From assembly GCF_026626705.1 (NCBI RefSeq), contig NZ_JAPNKC010000001.1:5146001-5210000 (forward strand): 64,000 nucleotides of DNA, given 5' to 3'. The stretch comes from Pyxidicoccus sp. MSG2. GTDB taxonomy: Bacteria; Myxococcota; Myxococcia; Myxococcales; Myxococcaceae. The translations under genes were made by a program, and so were the position numbers. The notes under the pieces are model-generated. The model was not told the origin of the DNA, did no database searches, and worked only from the letters and a program-made list of their open reading frames with translations. How positions within the stretch are numbered: position 1 is the first letter of the stretch; each line of letters starts with the position of its first letter. Shown here piece after piece: positions 1 through 8,876 of this stretch.

Positions 1-39
1 CAGCGCGGAACAGCGTCTCCAGAAACGGGGATGGGACAC
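1..39 (-). CDS. possible 5' end of a gene running off the left edge
   Basis: Reading leftwards, a GTG at 39 is preceded by AAGGGAG about six bases upstream and opens a frame (V-S-H-P-R-F-W-R-R-C-S-A-L) with no stop before the edge. The start is basic then hydrophobic, as at the beginning of an exported protein, but only 13 codons are visible. Bases 40-182 up to the CapA stop hold no other gene I can support, only a short GTAAC/GTTAC inverted repeat near 117-129. Confidence 0.3.
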   Translation of the reverse strand, partial: MSHPRFWRRCSAL

Positions 40-182
40 GGGGGCTCCCTTCGAAGGTGAGCCGACCAGTTAGCGTCAGCCCACACCCGGAGTTCAAGCC
101 ATGGCGCGTTGAAACGTAACCCCGTTACCGGGAGCGCGAAGCCCTCACTGCACGGTCCGCGAGGCCCTCCGGCCGCTGACGC

Positions 183-1532
183 TCACGGGGCCGACTGCGA
201 CGCCATCCGTCCGCCGCCCCCGGGGCCGGGCGTCTGGGGCAGCACGCTCGCCTCGCGCTGGCGCAGCTCGGGCGAGGCCACGGCGAAGCCCGTGGGCAAC
301 ATGCGGAGGATGCGCTCGCGCCGGTGCTGTGCGCCGGCCAGCCGCCGCTCCAGCAGCGCCTTCTCCGCGCGGGTGGCCTTGTCCAGCGGCGCGGGCCGGG
401 CCGCCAGCGCGGCGAGGCGCTCCGACACGGCCTCCACTTCCCGGTCGATGAGCACCGGCTGGATGTTGCGGGCCTCCTTGCGAGCGCGGCCCACGGCGTT
501 GTTCTCAATCCACACCGGCAACACGGACACGTCCTCCAGGACCACGGGGGCGCCGGACTCGGGGCGCACCAGCGATACGCGCAGCAGCATGGAGTCGCGC
601 TTGTCGCCCGCCGCGCCCTTCGTGCCGGGCACGTGGCGGTAGAAGCGGTCCTGGTTCGCGACGAGATTGCCCAACGAGTACGCGATGAGCCCGCGCCGTC
701 CGTCGGCGGTGGCGTAGGCCTCCAGCGGCTGGAGCACATGCGGGTGGTGGCCGATGACGGCCTTCGCGCCCGCGTCCAGCAGCGCGCGGCCCAGCTTGCG
801 GTCATCCGTATGCGGCGAGTCCTTGTACTCCATGCCCCAGTGCACCAGGACGATGAGCGCGTCACAGCGGGCCGCCGCCGCGCGCACGGCCTCCACGGCC
901 TGCTCGGGCTCGAGGCCGCGGAGGTGGCGGTGCTGCGGGTACGGCACGAAGGCGACGTGCGGTGCCGCCTCGTCCTTCGGGTTGCTGAAGCCGTTGAGCC
1001 AGCGGGTGAAGGACAGGAAGCCCAGCCGCATGCCGCGCACGTCCATGAAGACGGGCTCCCACGCAGCGGACTTCGACGGGCCCGTGCCCGCGTGGCGCAA
1101 GCCCGCCGCGTCCAGATGGCCCAGCGTCTCCACGAGGCCGGCGGGGTGCTGGTCCCTCGCGTGATTGTTCGCGGTGGACACCATCTTCACACCGGAAGAA
1201 GCGAGCGCCCGCACCATGGCCGACGGCGCGTTGAAGAGCAGCTCGCGCGTGACGGCCTTCCGGTTGTCGGTGACGGGCGTTTCCAGATTCACGACGCCCA
1301 CATCGGCGGTGCGCAGCACGTCGGTGATGGGCCCGAAGACATGGTCCCAGCCCTCGTGGTTGAGCGACGGCGCGGCGCTTCCGTCCGCCGGCTTCGCGCC
1401 CGTGCGCGCGTGCAGCGTGGCCACCTTCTTCACCTCGCCGTGGGGAATCACGTCCCCGCCGAAGACGAGCTCCACGTGGGTGGGCGTGGCGGCGCACAGC
1501 ACGGGCACGAGCAGCAGCGCGGGAAGAGTCAC
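183..1532 (-). CDS. CapA family protein (metallophosphatase-like)
   Basis: A 449-residue protein of the CapA/PgsA family, named for capsule or poly-gamma-glutamate synthesis but of unknown substrate in most bacteria. It starts at a GTG with a short hydrophobic signal-like segment (residues 2-16). Family motifs follow in order: FGGDVIPHGE near 25, NLETPVTDN near 83, TANNHARD near 119, VLVHWGMEY near 228 and GHHPHVLQP near 260. These Asp/Asn/His motifs form the metal site of the calcineurin-like fold. A basic C-terminal extension follows the core. It stands alone, with no capsule genes beside it, so a capsule role cannot be inferred. The family call is firm; the function is open. Confidence 0.85.
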   Translation of the reverse strand: MTLPALLLVPVLCAATPTHVELVFGGDVIPHGEVKKVATLHARTGAKPADGSAAPSLNHEGWDHVFGPITDVLRTADVGVVNLETPVTDNRKAVTRELLFNAPSAMVRALASSGVKMVSTANNHARDQHPAGLVETLGHLDAAGLRHAGTGPSKSAAWEPVFMDVRGMRLGFLSFTRWLNGFSNPKDEAAPHVAFVPYPQHRHLRGLEPEQAVEAVRAAAARCDALIVLVHWGMEYKDSPHTDDRKLGRALLDAGAKAVIGHHPHVLQPLEAYATADGRRGLIAYSLGNLVANQDRFYRHVPGTKGAAGDKRDSMLLRVSLVRPESGAPVVLEDVSVLPVWIENNAVGRARKEARNIQPVLIDREVEAVSERLAALAARPAPLDKATRAEKALLERRLAGAQHRRERILRMLPTGFAVASPELRQREASVLPQTPGPGGGGRMASQSAP

Positions 1533-1596
1533 GCGGAGGACATTAGTCCAGCCACCCGACTCGGACGGAAGCCCTGGGTTGCGACGGCCCCAGCCC

Positions 1597-1962
1597 TCAG
1601 GGCGAGCTGGACACGGACGCGTCGCAGTCCGGGCCGGTGCACCTGCCGGAGCACGCCACCTGGGCGGGGTACGACTCGAGGATGACGCACTCTGTTCCGC
1701 CGGTGCAGGAAAGCAATTCCTCGCAGACGGTGGAGCCGTTCACACAGCGCGCCTGGGACACGCCCTCCAGCTTGAAGGAGATGCAGCTGAGGCCCTGCGC
1801 GCACTGGGGCAGGTTCACACCGCACGCCTGCGCCTGGTCGAGCGACTGCCCGTCCCGCAGCGTCAGCCGTCCCTGCCGCAGCGCTCCCTCGTCGTCCGCG
1901 GAGCCACAGGCCCCCAGGCCCAGGACGGCGAGGCAACCTCCCAGCATCAGCGTCCAGCGCAT
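1597..1962 (-). CDS. small Cys-rich lipoprotein
   Basis: A 121-residue secreted lipoprotein of unknown function. I chose the ATG at 1962 because AAGGAG lies just upstream and a signal peptide with lipobox (LGLGAC, Cys19) follows at once; upstream in-frame codons have no such signal. The mature part has nine further cysteines (for example VNLPQCAQGLSC and EELLSCTGGTECV), suggesting several disulfides and export to the cell surface. The Cys pattern resembles small Cys-rich lipoproteins common in myxobacteria. It is divergent from the toxin-like cassette at 2207 across 244 bp and shows no sequence link to it. Confidence 0.75.
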   Translation of the reverse strand: MRWTLMLGGCLAVLGLGACGSADDEGALRQGRLTLRDGQSLDQAQACGVNLPQCAQGLSCISFKLEGVSQARCVNGSTVCEELLSCTGGTECVILESYPAQVACSGRCTGPDCDASVSSSP

Positions 1963-2206
1963 CGGTGCTCCTTCACGAGAGTGGCAGGAGCAACCCGATA
2001 GCAAGGCACGGACCAGGGAAGGTGACCCCACAATCCGCGCACTTGGCGCGGGAAGAAGCCAACGCCCCACTCGGAAATCTGAGAGGGGCGCCGAATCCTC
2101 ACATCGCCAGCGGGCCACCCCCTCGGAACCTGAAGGCATGGCATGATGCGGGAGCGAGGGATGCGGGGGGCTGCACGGGCAATCGCTGGATTGTGGAGGC
2201 CGCTGC

Positions 2207-3337
2207 ATGCAACGGGCACCTGCCGTTCCAGGAACTGTTGCGCTCAGTGCCATGGGAGCCGCCACGTCCCTGGGCGCGCATATCCAGGCAGCAGCCGCGG
2301 CACGGGCCGGCATCGTTCGGGCCCAGGAGCTGGTGGACAGCCCCTGCGTCGATGACGAGACACGTGAGTTCGTCCCACTCACCGGCCACACCGCGGGCCC
2401 GCTGACGGACGGTTTCGAGGGACTCGGCCGGCTCGTGCAGCTGTGCCTCGCGGCGCTGGAGGACCTGCGTGCCTCCGCGCCTGTCTTGCGGCAGGAGCGG
2501 CTCGAATGGTTCCTCTGCCTTCCCCGTGACTTGGGGCTGGGGACTTCCCCGCCCTCGTCCGCGGAAGAAATCGCGCGGCTGCTGGTCGCGCGGATCCAGG
2601 AGGAGACGGGCCTGGCGCCGCGGCCACAGTCCATCCACATCCTCCTGGAAGAGCGCGGGGGCACTGTCAAAGCCGTGGCCGAGTCCACTCGTCTGCTCCG
2701 TGAGCGGCATTGCGACCAGGCCCTGGTGCTGGCGTGTGACTCCCTGGTGTCGCCGGAGCGCACCGAGCCCCTGCTGAGCGCGCGTCGCCTCAAGACGCCC
2801 GACCATCCGGTGGGCTTCATGCCGGGAGAGGCGACCGTGGCGGTCCTTCTCGAGCGTCACGACACGCTGAGCGAGCGCGGCCAGCGCCCTCACGCATACC
2901 TCTTCGCGCCTGTCACCGCCCAGGAGCCCCAGTGCTTCAACGCGAAGGCGCCGCCCATGGGCCGCGCGCTGGTGGAGGTCCTCACGAAGGCCCTCATGCA
3001 GGCCGAGGCCCATGAGCTTCCGGAAGGCAGCCTCTACCTCGACCTCAACGGAGAGGAGTTCCGGGCGCGCGAGTGGGGCCAGACGTTGCTGCGGGCACGG
3101 GACACCTGCCGCATTGGCGGCTGGGCTTCCTACCTCCCGGCCCTGAGCTTCGGCGAGACAGGGACCGCCTCACCGCTGCTCGCGCTCTGCCTGGCCGCGC
3201 GGGCCTTCGCCCGTAACTACGCCCGGGGACACCACGCATTGCTCCTGGTGTCCGGCGATGACGGCCACCGCGCGGGAATGATGCTGGGGCGGGTCCACGA
3301 GCAGCGGGAACGACTTCACCCAGACACCGGGAGATAG
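2207..3337 (+). CDS. beta-ketoacyl-synthase-like protein, toxin-cassette associated
   Basis: A 376-residue protein with thiolase-fold ketosynthase features: VALSAMGAATSLG at 11-23, LACDSL near 173, and a GFMPGEATVAVLLER stretch near 202-216 that matches the ketosynthase GEGA region. The block that should carry the active-site Cys reads EERGGTVKAVAES, with no Cys, so condensation chemistry is unlikely. Similar non-catalytic ketosynthase-like proteins are known in type VI effector loci beside DUF2169/DUF4150 genes, where an adaptor role has been suggested. GGAGG at 2195-2199 supports the ATG. Three bases separate its stop from the AHH nuclease gene, so the two are co-transcribed. The fold call is good; the adaptor role is inferred. 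Confidence 0.65.
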   Translation: MQRAPAVPGTVALSAMGAATSLGAHIQAAAAARAGIVRAQELVDSPCVDDETREFVPLTGHTAGPLTDGFEGLGRLVQLCLAALEDLRASAPVLRQERLEWFLCLPRDLGLGTSPPSSAEEIARLLVARIQEETGLAPRPQSIHILLEERGGTVKAVAESTRLLRERHCDQALVLACDSLVSPERTEPLLSARRLKTPDHPVGFMPGEATVAVLLERHDTLSERGQRPHAYLFAPVTAQEPQCFNAKAPPMGRALVEVLTKALMQAEAHELPEGSLYLDLNGEEFRAREWGQTLLRARDTCRIGGWASYLPALSFGETGTASPLLALCLAARAFARNYARGHHALLLVSGDDGHRAGMMLGRVHEQRERLHPDTGR

Positions 3338-3340
3338 GCC

Positions 3341-4003
3341 ATGAGCCTGGAAGAACACATCGTCCAGACGCGCGAACGGGAAATCGTCACGGAGCGGGTG
3401 AAGGGCTATGCCAACAACTGCGCTTCGGGCTTCAAGCGCGAGGGCTTCTGGCAGGCCCACCACATCGTGTGTGTGTCCTCCGTGGGCAAGCGCAAGGCGG
3501 ACTACCCCAAGGAGCCTCCCGAGCTGCCCGACTACCTGGAGGCCTGTCTCTGGGTGACGCCCTGGAACATCAACAATCCGCAGAACCTCATCGGGCTCCC
3601 CACCAACAGGCAATATGTGGACTCGAAGGGCCAGGAGCCTGAGAACCTGCCGTCCCATCAGGTCGACCACAACACCCGGGATGGCTTCACCGACGAAGTC
3701 TCGCAGTACCTCGCGGAGAACGTCTGGCGCTCCCTCACCGCCAAGAAGGAGGTCCACGACGTCGACATCGCGAGGCTCAAGAAGGAGCTCGAAGACGCCA
3801 GCGACACGTTCCGCCAGATGCTCACGGACCGCGGTGAGCGGAAGGGGGGAACCAGGCTCTGCTGGGGGAAACGATACGAGGAGGACTACAAGAGCAAGTG
3901 GTACTACCCGTTTTCGATGGGTAAGAATCCCAGCCGCCGCTCTCCTGGAGTGTCCCTGCAGCAACTGGCGGGCATCTTCAAGAAGATCAAACTACCGTTC
4001 TGA
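3341..4003 (+). CDS. AHH-family nuclease toxin
   Basis: A 220-residue stand-alone nuclease-like toxin of the HNH/Endonuclease VII superfamily. The signature Ala-His-His is at 39-41 (GFWQAHHIVC), followed by NLIGLP at 82-87 and histidines at 106 and 110 (LPSHQVDHN), the spacing usual for AHH nucleases that cut nucleic acids in rival cells. AHH domains are normally the C-terminal tip of large RHS, PAAR or T6SS proteins; here the protein starts about 35 residues before the motif and has no trafficking domain or signal peptide. Two immunity-like genes follow directly, supporting a toxin role. How it is delivered is unknown; the ketosynthase-like neighbour may help. Confidence 0.8.
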   Translation: MSLEEHIVQTREREIVTERVKGYANNCASGFKREGFWQAHHIVCVSSVGKRKADYPKEPPELPDYLEACLWVTPWNINNPQNLIGLPTNRQYVDSKGQEPENLPSHQVDHNTRDGFTDEVSQYLAENVWRSLTAKKEVHDVDIARLKKELEDASDTFRQMLTDRGERKGGTRLCWGKRYEEDYKSKWYYPFSMGKNPSRRSPGVSLQQLAGIFKKIKLPF

Positions 4004-4018
4004 ACCCTGAGGTTGACC

Positions 4019-4600
4019 GTGAGTACCCTGCCTGTCGTCTGGGAGTGGGATGTCGGAGACCGCTTCTGCGTCCTCGAAGGCCTCCAGCATGTCCGGGACG
4101 AATACCAGCTCAGCAAGGGCATCAGCCGCGCCCAGGACTTCCCGAAGGATGCGTGCTTCCACATGTCTGCCCGGCACCGGAAGTACGTGGCCCTGGCGGA
4201 CAACCTCAGCAACCTGGGCAGGTCGCTGGTCGTCTCCCGGAAGCTCAAGGAGTTCGTCGAGGCGCGCAAGCCCCGTGACGTCGAGTTCCTGCGCGTCTCC
4301 CTCTTCGACCACAAGCAGAAGCTGGCCAGCGACGAGTACTTCATCATCAACCCGCTCCGGGTCGTGGACTGCATCGACAAGGACAAGTCCCGGTACAAGT
4401 GGAACAACATCGACCCGGAGAAGATGAGCTCCTGCAGCAAGATGGTGCTCAAGCCAGAGGCCCTGGACCCCGAGCTGCTGATGTTCCGCCCCCGGCACGT
4501 CGAGTACTACGTCATGGTCCACCCGGAGCTGGCGAAGGCCCTGGAGGGCGAGGGCTTCACGGGGCTCCGCTTCACGCCCATCGACGAGTTCCAGACCTGA
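4019..4600 (+). CDS. Imm11 (DUF1629)-like immunity protein
   Basis: A 193-residue cytosolic protein resembling the Imm11/DUF1629 family, whose members neutralise nuclease toxins encoded next to them. The diagnostic C-terminal half reads PELLMFRPRHVEYYVM then a helix and GFTGLRFTPI at the end, the usual Imm11 finish. It begins 15 bases after the AHH toxin stop. I prefer the GTG at 4019, with TGAGG six bases upstream, over the TTG at 4013. Position immediately after the nuclease is the main functional evidence. It is probably the cognate antidote, though the next gene is also an immunity type. Confidence 0.75.
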   Translation: MSTLPVVWEWDVGDRFCVLEGLQHVRDEYQLSKGISRAQDFPKDACFHMSARHRKYVALADNLSNLGRSLVVSRKLKEFVEARKPRDVEFLRVSLFDHKQKLASDEYFIINPLRVVDCIDKDKSRYKWNNIDPEKMSSCSKMVLKPEALDPELLMFRPRHVEYYVMVHPELAKALEGEGFTGLRFTPIDEFQT

Positions 4601-4625
4601 GCGACACGTTCAAGGAGGTGCTCCG

Positions 4626-5444
4626 GTGAGCCTGCACGCCCTGCAGCAACGCCTGATGGAGGAGCTCCAGGAGCACCTCGCGGTCATCGCCACGGGCCAT
4701 CCCGCCGCCGAGGTGGGCGAGGTCTACGAAGAGGTGGAGCAGTACTTCCAGGCGACCGCCTCCTGCGCGCTGCTCGTCGCCGCGGACAAGGCGAGCTTCC
4801 AGAAGCACCTCTGCTGGTCCGCCCTGGCCCGTCGGGACTTCCTCCGCCGCAGCCGGGACGAGGGCAGCACCGGGAACTTCCGCCGCGCCCGGAGCCGCGG
4901 CGACGCCCTCTTCTGCGCGGCGGCCGCGGGGGACATGAGGCTCGCCATCGAAATCGGCGACCTCTCCCCCAGCACGTGGAACCCAGAGGGCGAGTACGAG
5001 GACGACTTCGCCTACCACTTCTTCCTCCACCAATTCATGAAGGGCGCCCCGTCCTCTGAGCGCGAGGTGGCCCTGCTGCAGCTCGACAAGGCCCTGAGCG
5101 GCCCCGCCTCGCCCCGCCTCGAGGTGTGCCAGGCCCTCCACGACGGCGCGCTGGAGGCGTTCGAGATGGCCCTCCAGGCCGTCATCGACTCCTACGCCGC
5201 CGAGCAGGAGAAGGCCCGCGCCCACTCCACGGACATCCCCACATTCGAGCCGCGAAGCCGCCTCTTCATCGAGGGTTTCGCACTGCTGCGCATCGCGGCC
5301 AACGCGGGGCTCCAGCCCGCGGAGCGCGACTACCGCCTCTGCCCGGTGCTCGGCCGCGTGAAGCCGCTGCGCGACCGGCCCGACGACATCTTCGCGGAGC
5401 TGGCTTCACTGTCCCCCGCCCGGCGCGGCCCACCGTCCACCTGA
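4626..5444 (+). CDS. Imm49-like immunity protein
   Basis: A 272-residue helical protein resembling immunity family Imm49. Typical features are a CALLVAADKASFQKHL stretch near 39-54, an FCAAAAGDMRLAIEIG segment near 97-112 and an acidic middle (EYEDDFAYHFF). It starts at GTG 4626 with AAGGAGG seven bases upstream and lies 25 bp after the Imm11-like gene on the same strand. It closes the cassette. A second immunity gene after one toxin may cover a toxin no longer present, or protect against related toxins of kin. There is no signal peptide, so it acts in the cytoplasm. Confidence 0.7.
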   Translation: MSLHALQQRLMEELQEHLAVIATGHPAAEVGEVYEEVEQYFQATASCALLVAADKASFQKHLCWSALARRDFLRRSRDEGSTGNFRRARSRGDALFCAAAAGDMRLAIEIGDLSPSTWNPEGEYEDDFAYHFFLHQFMKGAPSSEREVALLQLDKALSGPASPRLEVCQALHDGALEAFEMALQAVIDSYAAEQEKARAHSTDIPTFEPRSRLFIEGFALLRIAANAGLQPAERDYRLCPVLGRVKPLRDRPDDIFAELASLSPARRGPPST

Positions 5445-5465
5445 GGCTCGGCGCGCCACTTCCTC

Positions 5466-6533
5466 TCACATCGCCAGCCCCGCGCCCGTCCACTGCTGCG
5501 CCGCCCAGCCCAGCGCGCTGAGCATGGCGACGAGGGCGCCGTACTCCACGGTGGCGCGGGTGTCGCCCTCCTCGGCCGCGGGCATGGCCACGGCCTGGAA
5601 CCCGGCGCCGAGCAGCAGCAGCACCAGCAGCCCCTCCGCCGTGAGGAACCACGCCGCGCCGATGACGGCCACCGCCATCCACCGCTGCTTCCGAGACAGC
5701 GCCCGGAAGCCACGGCCTCCGTCGAGCGTCCACACCGGCAGCAGGTTGAAGAGGTTGAGCCACGCGGCCGCATGGGCAATCGCGCCCAGGCTCTTCCACC
5801 CGGTGAAGAGCGCGGCGACGAAGAACGCAGCCGCGGCGACGAACCCCCAGATGGGCCCCGCGAGTCCCACCCGCGCATCCTCGCGCGCATCCACCGGCGA
5901 CTGCTTGAGGCGCACGAAGGCGCCCAGTCCCGGGATGAACATGGGCGCGCTGGCCTGCATGCCGAAGCGGCGCAGCGCCGCCACGTGCCCCATCTCGTGC
6001 ACGTAGATGGATGCAATCAGCCCGAGCGCGAACACCCAACCCCACATCGCCCAGTACACGCTCAGCGCGAGCAGCATGGAGAAGAACGTGCTCGCCTTCG
6101 TCAGCCCGAGCAGCAGCAGCTTCCCCTTGCCCAGCAGGAAGACGAGGACGAACTTGAACTTCCACAGCAGCAGGCCGAACGTCCCCAGCGCGGCGAGCCA
6201 CTTCGGCATGCCCGACTTCTGCCGCTCCCGCGTCGCCGCCGCGCTGACCTCGCGGAGCCCGGACGCATCCACCTGCTTGCTCAGCGCCTCCACCCGGGCC
6301 GTCACCTGGGCGTACTGACTGGAGGCCGGAGGCAGCAGGTCCAGCGCCCGGCGCCAGGTCTCCAGCGCCACGGCCGGCTCGCCGCGCGCGGAGGCGGCGT
6401 CGGCCTCACTGGCGAGCCGCTGCAATTCGCGCGCGTGGACCAGCCGGTGACAGGAAGGACAGGTGAGCAACCGGGGGCCCAGCTCGGTGCCACACCCCTG
6501 GCAGCTCGTGACGACCGCGAGGGCTTCAGCCAA
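5466..6533 (-). CDS. M50 (site-2-type) membrane metalloprotease with zinc ribbon
   Basis: A 355-residue intramembrane zinc protease. Order: a zinc ribbon at 11-29 (CQGCGTELG then CPSCH), a helical TPR-like part to about 100, membrane helices from about 112, the HEMGH zinc motif at 179-183, and the second motif NLLPVWTLDGG at 263-273 supplying the third ligand Asp271, then more helices. Both catalytic motifs are intact. M50 proteases cut single-pass proteins within the membrane, often anti-sigma factors; no candidate substrate is visible. Start is TTG at 6533, overlapping the upstream membrane-protein gene by eight bases, so the pair is translationally coupled and probably functions together. 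Confidence 0.88.
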   Translation of the reverse strand: MAEALAVVTSCQGCGTELGPRLLTCPSCHRLVHARELQRLASEADAASARGEPAVALETWRRALDLLPPASSQYAQVTARVEALSKQVDASGLREVSAAATRERQKSGMPKWLAALGTFGLLLWKFKFVLVFLLGKGKLLLLGLTKASTFFSMLLALSVYWAMWGWVFALGLIASIYVHEMGHVAALRRFGMQASAPMFIPGLGAFVRLKQSPVDAREDARVGLAGPIWGFVAAAAFFVAALFTGWKSLGAIAHAAAWLNLFNLLPVWTLDGGRGFRALSRKQRWMAVAVIGAAWFLTAEGLLVLLLLGAGFQAVAMPAAEEGDTRATVEYGALVAMLSALGWAAQQWTGAGLAM

Positions 6534-7380
6534 CGGACTGCTCCCGTGCGGCGCCTTCCTCCGAGGACTCCTGCGCGGCGGCGGGAGCGAGCTGGAAGGG
6601 GCCGGCGATGTTCAGCACAGCGCGGGTGTTGCGGCGCCACGCCTCCCACAGGGCAAAGCCGTAGATGAGCAGGGAGAGGGGGCTGTTGAAGCCCACGATG
6701 AAGGGCGCGGCCAGCGAGACGATGGCCGACACGATGACCCGCACCGCGACGGAAGTCTCTTCCACCGCGGGCCCGTCGGTGTCACCCGCGGCGGCGGCCT
6801 CGGGAGCCGGGGCGGCGGCCTCGCCCGTGGCTGCCTCCGGGACCGGAGCGGCGGCGGCGCCCTCCGGCGTGGCACCTGGAGCTTGCGCGGCGGTCGTGGG
6901 CGTCGCGGCGACCTCGGTGTCCGGCGCCGACATGCCCTCATAGACATCCGGCGCGAGCGAGGCGCAGATGGACAGGTACGTCAGGCCCACGGCGAGCAAC
7001 TGGTAGAACGTACCCCCGCGTCCCTCCGAGCCCTTGTTCACGGCGGTGCCCACCAGCCACCCCACGGCGACCGCGATGAGGCCGAGGTTGTAGCCGGTGG
7101 CCGCGGAGACGCCGAAGTACACCAGGGCGCCCGCCGCCGCCGCGCCCGTACCGAAGGCGAGCGCGCGGAAGAACCGGCCCGACTTCGAGCCGCCAGTGAG
7201 CGACGCCGCTACGGTATCCCGGCACGAGGGGCAGAGGAGGTGGCCGTTCACCTCGAAGTAGGTGTCGGTGATGGAGCGCTCGCACGCCTTGCACTGCGGC
7301 GCGGCGCGCGGCTCGGTGAACTCGGCGCGCTCGAACTGGAGCGGCGCGTCCGAGGCGGCCGGGGAAGCTGGGTCTGTCAT
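6526..7380 (-). CDS. zinc-ribbon membrane protein, partner of the M50 protease
   Basis: A 284-residue membrane protein of unknown function. It has an N-terminal zinc-binding module (CKACERSI then CPSCRD, near 30-55), hydrophobic helices near 72-115 and 118-140, a long Ala/Pro/Glu-rich linker near 150-205, and further hydrophobic segments near 210-245. The N-terminal Cys module and the one in the downstream protease suggest a shared cytoplasmic recognition role. Start ATG 7380; its end overlaps the protease start. The call rests on composition and context only. Confidence 0.7.
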   Translation of the reverse strand: MTDPASPAASDAPLQFERAEFTEPRAAPQCKACERSITDTYFEVNGHLLCPSCRDTVAASLTGGSKSGRFFRALAFGTGAAAAGALVYFGVSAATGYNLGLIAVAVGWLVGTAVNKGSEGRGGTFYQLLAVGLTYLSICASLAPDVYEGMSAPDTEVAATPTTAAQAPGATPEGAAAAPVPEAATGEAAAPAPEAAAAGDTDGPAVEETSVAVRVIVSAIVSLAAPFIVGFNSPLSLLIYGFALWEAWRRNTRAVLNIAGPFQLAPAAAQESSEEGAAREQSVG

Positions 7381-7493
7381 TGGATAGGGATTGCGGTAGG
7401 GGACGGCCCCGAGACTAGCCGATCATCCCCGGCGCACGAAAACCGGCCCGCCTGTATCCGAGCCCGAGGCCCGGCTGGTAGACGGAAGCCACC

Positions 7494-8873
7494 GTGAGCG
7501 AAGTGCCCCCGCCAGCCGTGACGTACTTCGAGCCTCCGCCATCACCGGCCGAGCTGCCGTCGCGACTCGCGAGCCCGTTCGACCCGAGCCCTCCGCATCC
7601 GCTCGCGCGCCGCGCCGCCGAGGAGCTCCAGTCGCTCCTGCGCCGTAGGGACGTCGCGAAGGACGCCGGCCTCGACGCGCCCGGGGGCGGGAAGATGTTC
7701 GGGGTGCTGGTCGTCGCTTCGGACGACGGCCGCATCGGCTACCTCCGCGCGTTTTCCGGCATGCTCGGGGGACGCTGGCACGTCGAGGGCTTCGCACCGC
7801 CGCTGTTCGACCCCATCGCACGCGACACGTTCTGGCCCACGGGTCAGGAGGAGCTGCGCGCGCTGGAGCTGCGCCATGCGGACCCGAAAGGCCGCGACGA
7901 GGTCGAGCACCTGCGCGCCGAGCGCTCGCGCCAGCTCTGGCGGCAGCTCACCGACAGCTACGTGCTCCCGAACGCGCGCGGCGAGCGCCAATCCCTCACG
8001 GCCCTGTTCGAGCCCGAGGCACCGCCCGGCGGCGCGGGTGACTGCGCCGCGCCCAAGCTCTTCGCGTGGGCGTATCAGCACCGCCTGCGCCCCCTGGCGC
8101 TCGCGGAGTTCTGGTGGGGCGCGCCACCGGTGACGGGCAGGTGGCTCGCGGGTGGGTACTACCCGGCCTGCCAGTCCAAGTGCGGTCGGGTGCTGCCGTA
8201 CATGCTCGAAGGGCTGGACGTGGACCCGGCGCCACCGGGGAGCACCGGCCCCGTACCGCTGGAGGAGCCACGGCTCGTGTTCGAGGACGCGTGGCTGCTC
8301 GTCGTGGACAAGCCGCACGGGCTTCCGTCCTCGCCCGGCCGGCATGCGAAGCAGCGGGACTCCGTCCTCGCCCGCTTCCAGCAGCGGAGTCCCTCGAAGC
8401 TCTCGGTCGTGTTCGCGCTCGAGGCCGAGGCCTCGGGCCTGCTCCTGCTCGCCAAGGACGAAGAGACCCAGGCAGCACTCCGCCGTCAGTTCGCGCGCCG
8501 GGAGGCGGACCTCCGCCACGTCGCCTGGCTCGACGGGTCCGTAGCCGGCGACCACGGCAGCATCGAGCTTCCGCTCCGGACGACCATGGATGGCCACCGC
8601 GTGGACGCGGTCCACGGCAAGCGCGCGGTCTCCGAGTGGCGCGTGACGGAGCGAACCGGGACGCGGACGCGCGTCACCCTCCTGTCCCGCACCCGGCTCG
8701 CGCACCAGCTCCAGGTCCACACCGCGCATCCGCTCGGGCTCGGCGCGCCCATCGTCGGGGACGCACTGTACGGCCGTGAGGACACGCGACTGCTGCTCCA
8801 CGCGGAGTCGCTGACCTTCACGCACCCGCGGACCGGCGAGCGACTCACCTTCGAGAGCCGCCCGCCATTCTGA
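7494..8873 (+). CDS. RluA-type pseudouridine synthase with altered catalytic residue
   Basis: A 459-residue protein with an N-terminal extension of about 250 residues and a C-terminal RluA-like domain. The extension carries CAAPKLFAWAYQH near 184 and AEFWWGAPP near 204 followed by GYYPACQSKC, as in long RluA-family proteins of gammaproteobacteria. The synthase domain opens with LLVVDKPHGLPSSPG (268-282) and ends with GAPIVGDALYG. The catalytic HRLD motif is replaced by FALE at 307-310, so the essential Asp is Glu310 (codon GAG at 8421-8423). Activity on RNA is therefore doubtful. Start is GTG with weak GGAAG. It converges on the next gene with three bases between stops; its 3' end is duplicated at 9691-9776. 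Confidence 0.8.
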   Translation: MSEVPPPAVTYFEPPPSPAELPSRLASPFDPSPPHPLARRAAEELQSLLRRRDVAKDAGLDAPGGGKMFGVLVVASDDGRIGYLRAFSGMLGGRWHVEGFAPPLFDPIARDTFWPTGQEELRALELRHADPKGRDEVEHLRAERSRQLWRQLTDSYVLPNARGERQSLTALFEPEAPPGGAGDCAAPKLFAWAYQHRLRPLALAEFWWGAPPVTGRWLAGGYYPACQSKCGRVLPYMLEGLDVDPAPPGSTGPVPLEEPRLVFEDAWLLVVDKPHGLPSSPGRHAKQRDSVLARFQQRSPSKLSVVFALEAEASGLLLLAKDEETQAALRRQFARREADLRHVAWLDGSVAGDHGSIELPLRTTMDGHRVDAVHGKRAVSEWRVTERTGTRTRVTLLSRTRLAHQLQVHTAHPLGLGAPIVGDALYGREDTRLLLHAESLTFTHPRTGERLTFESRPPF

Positions 8874-8876
8874 GCA

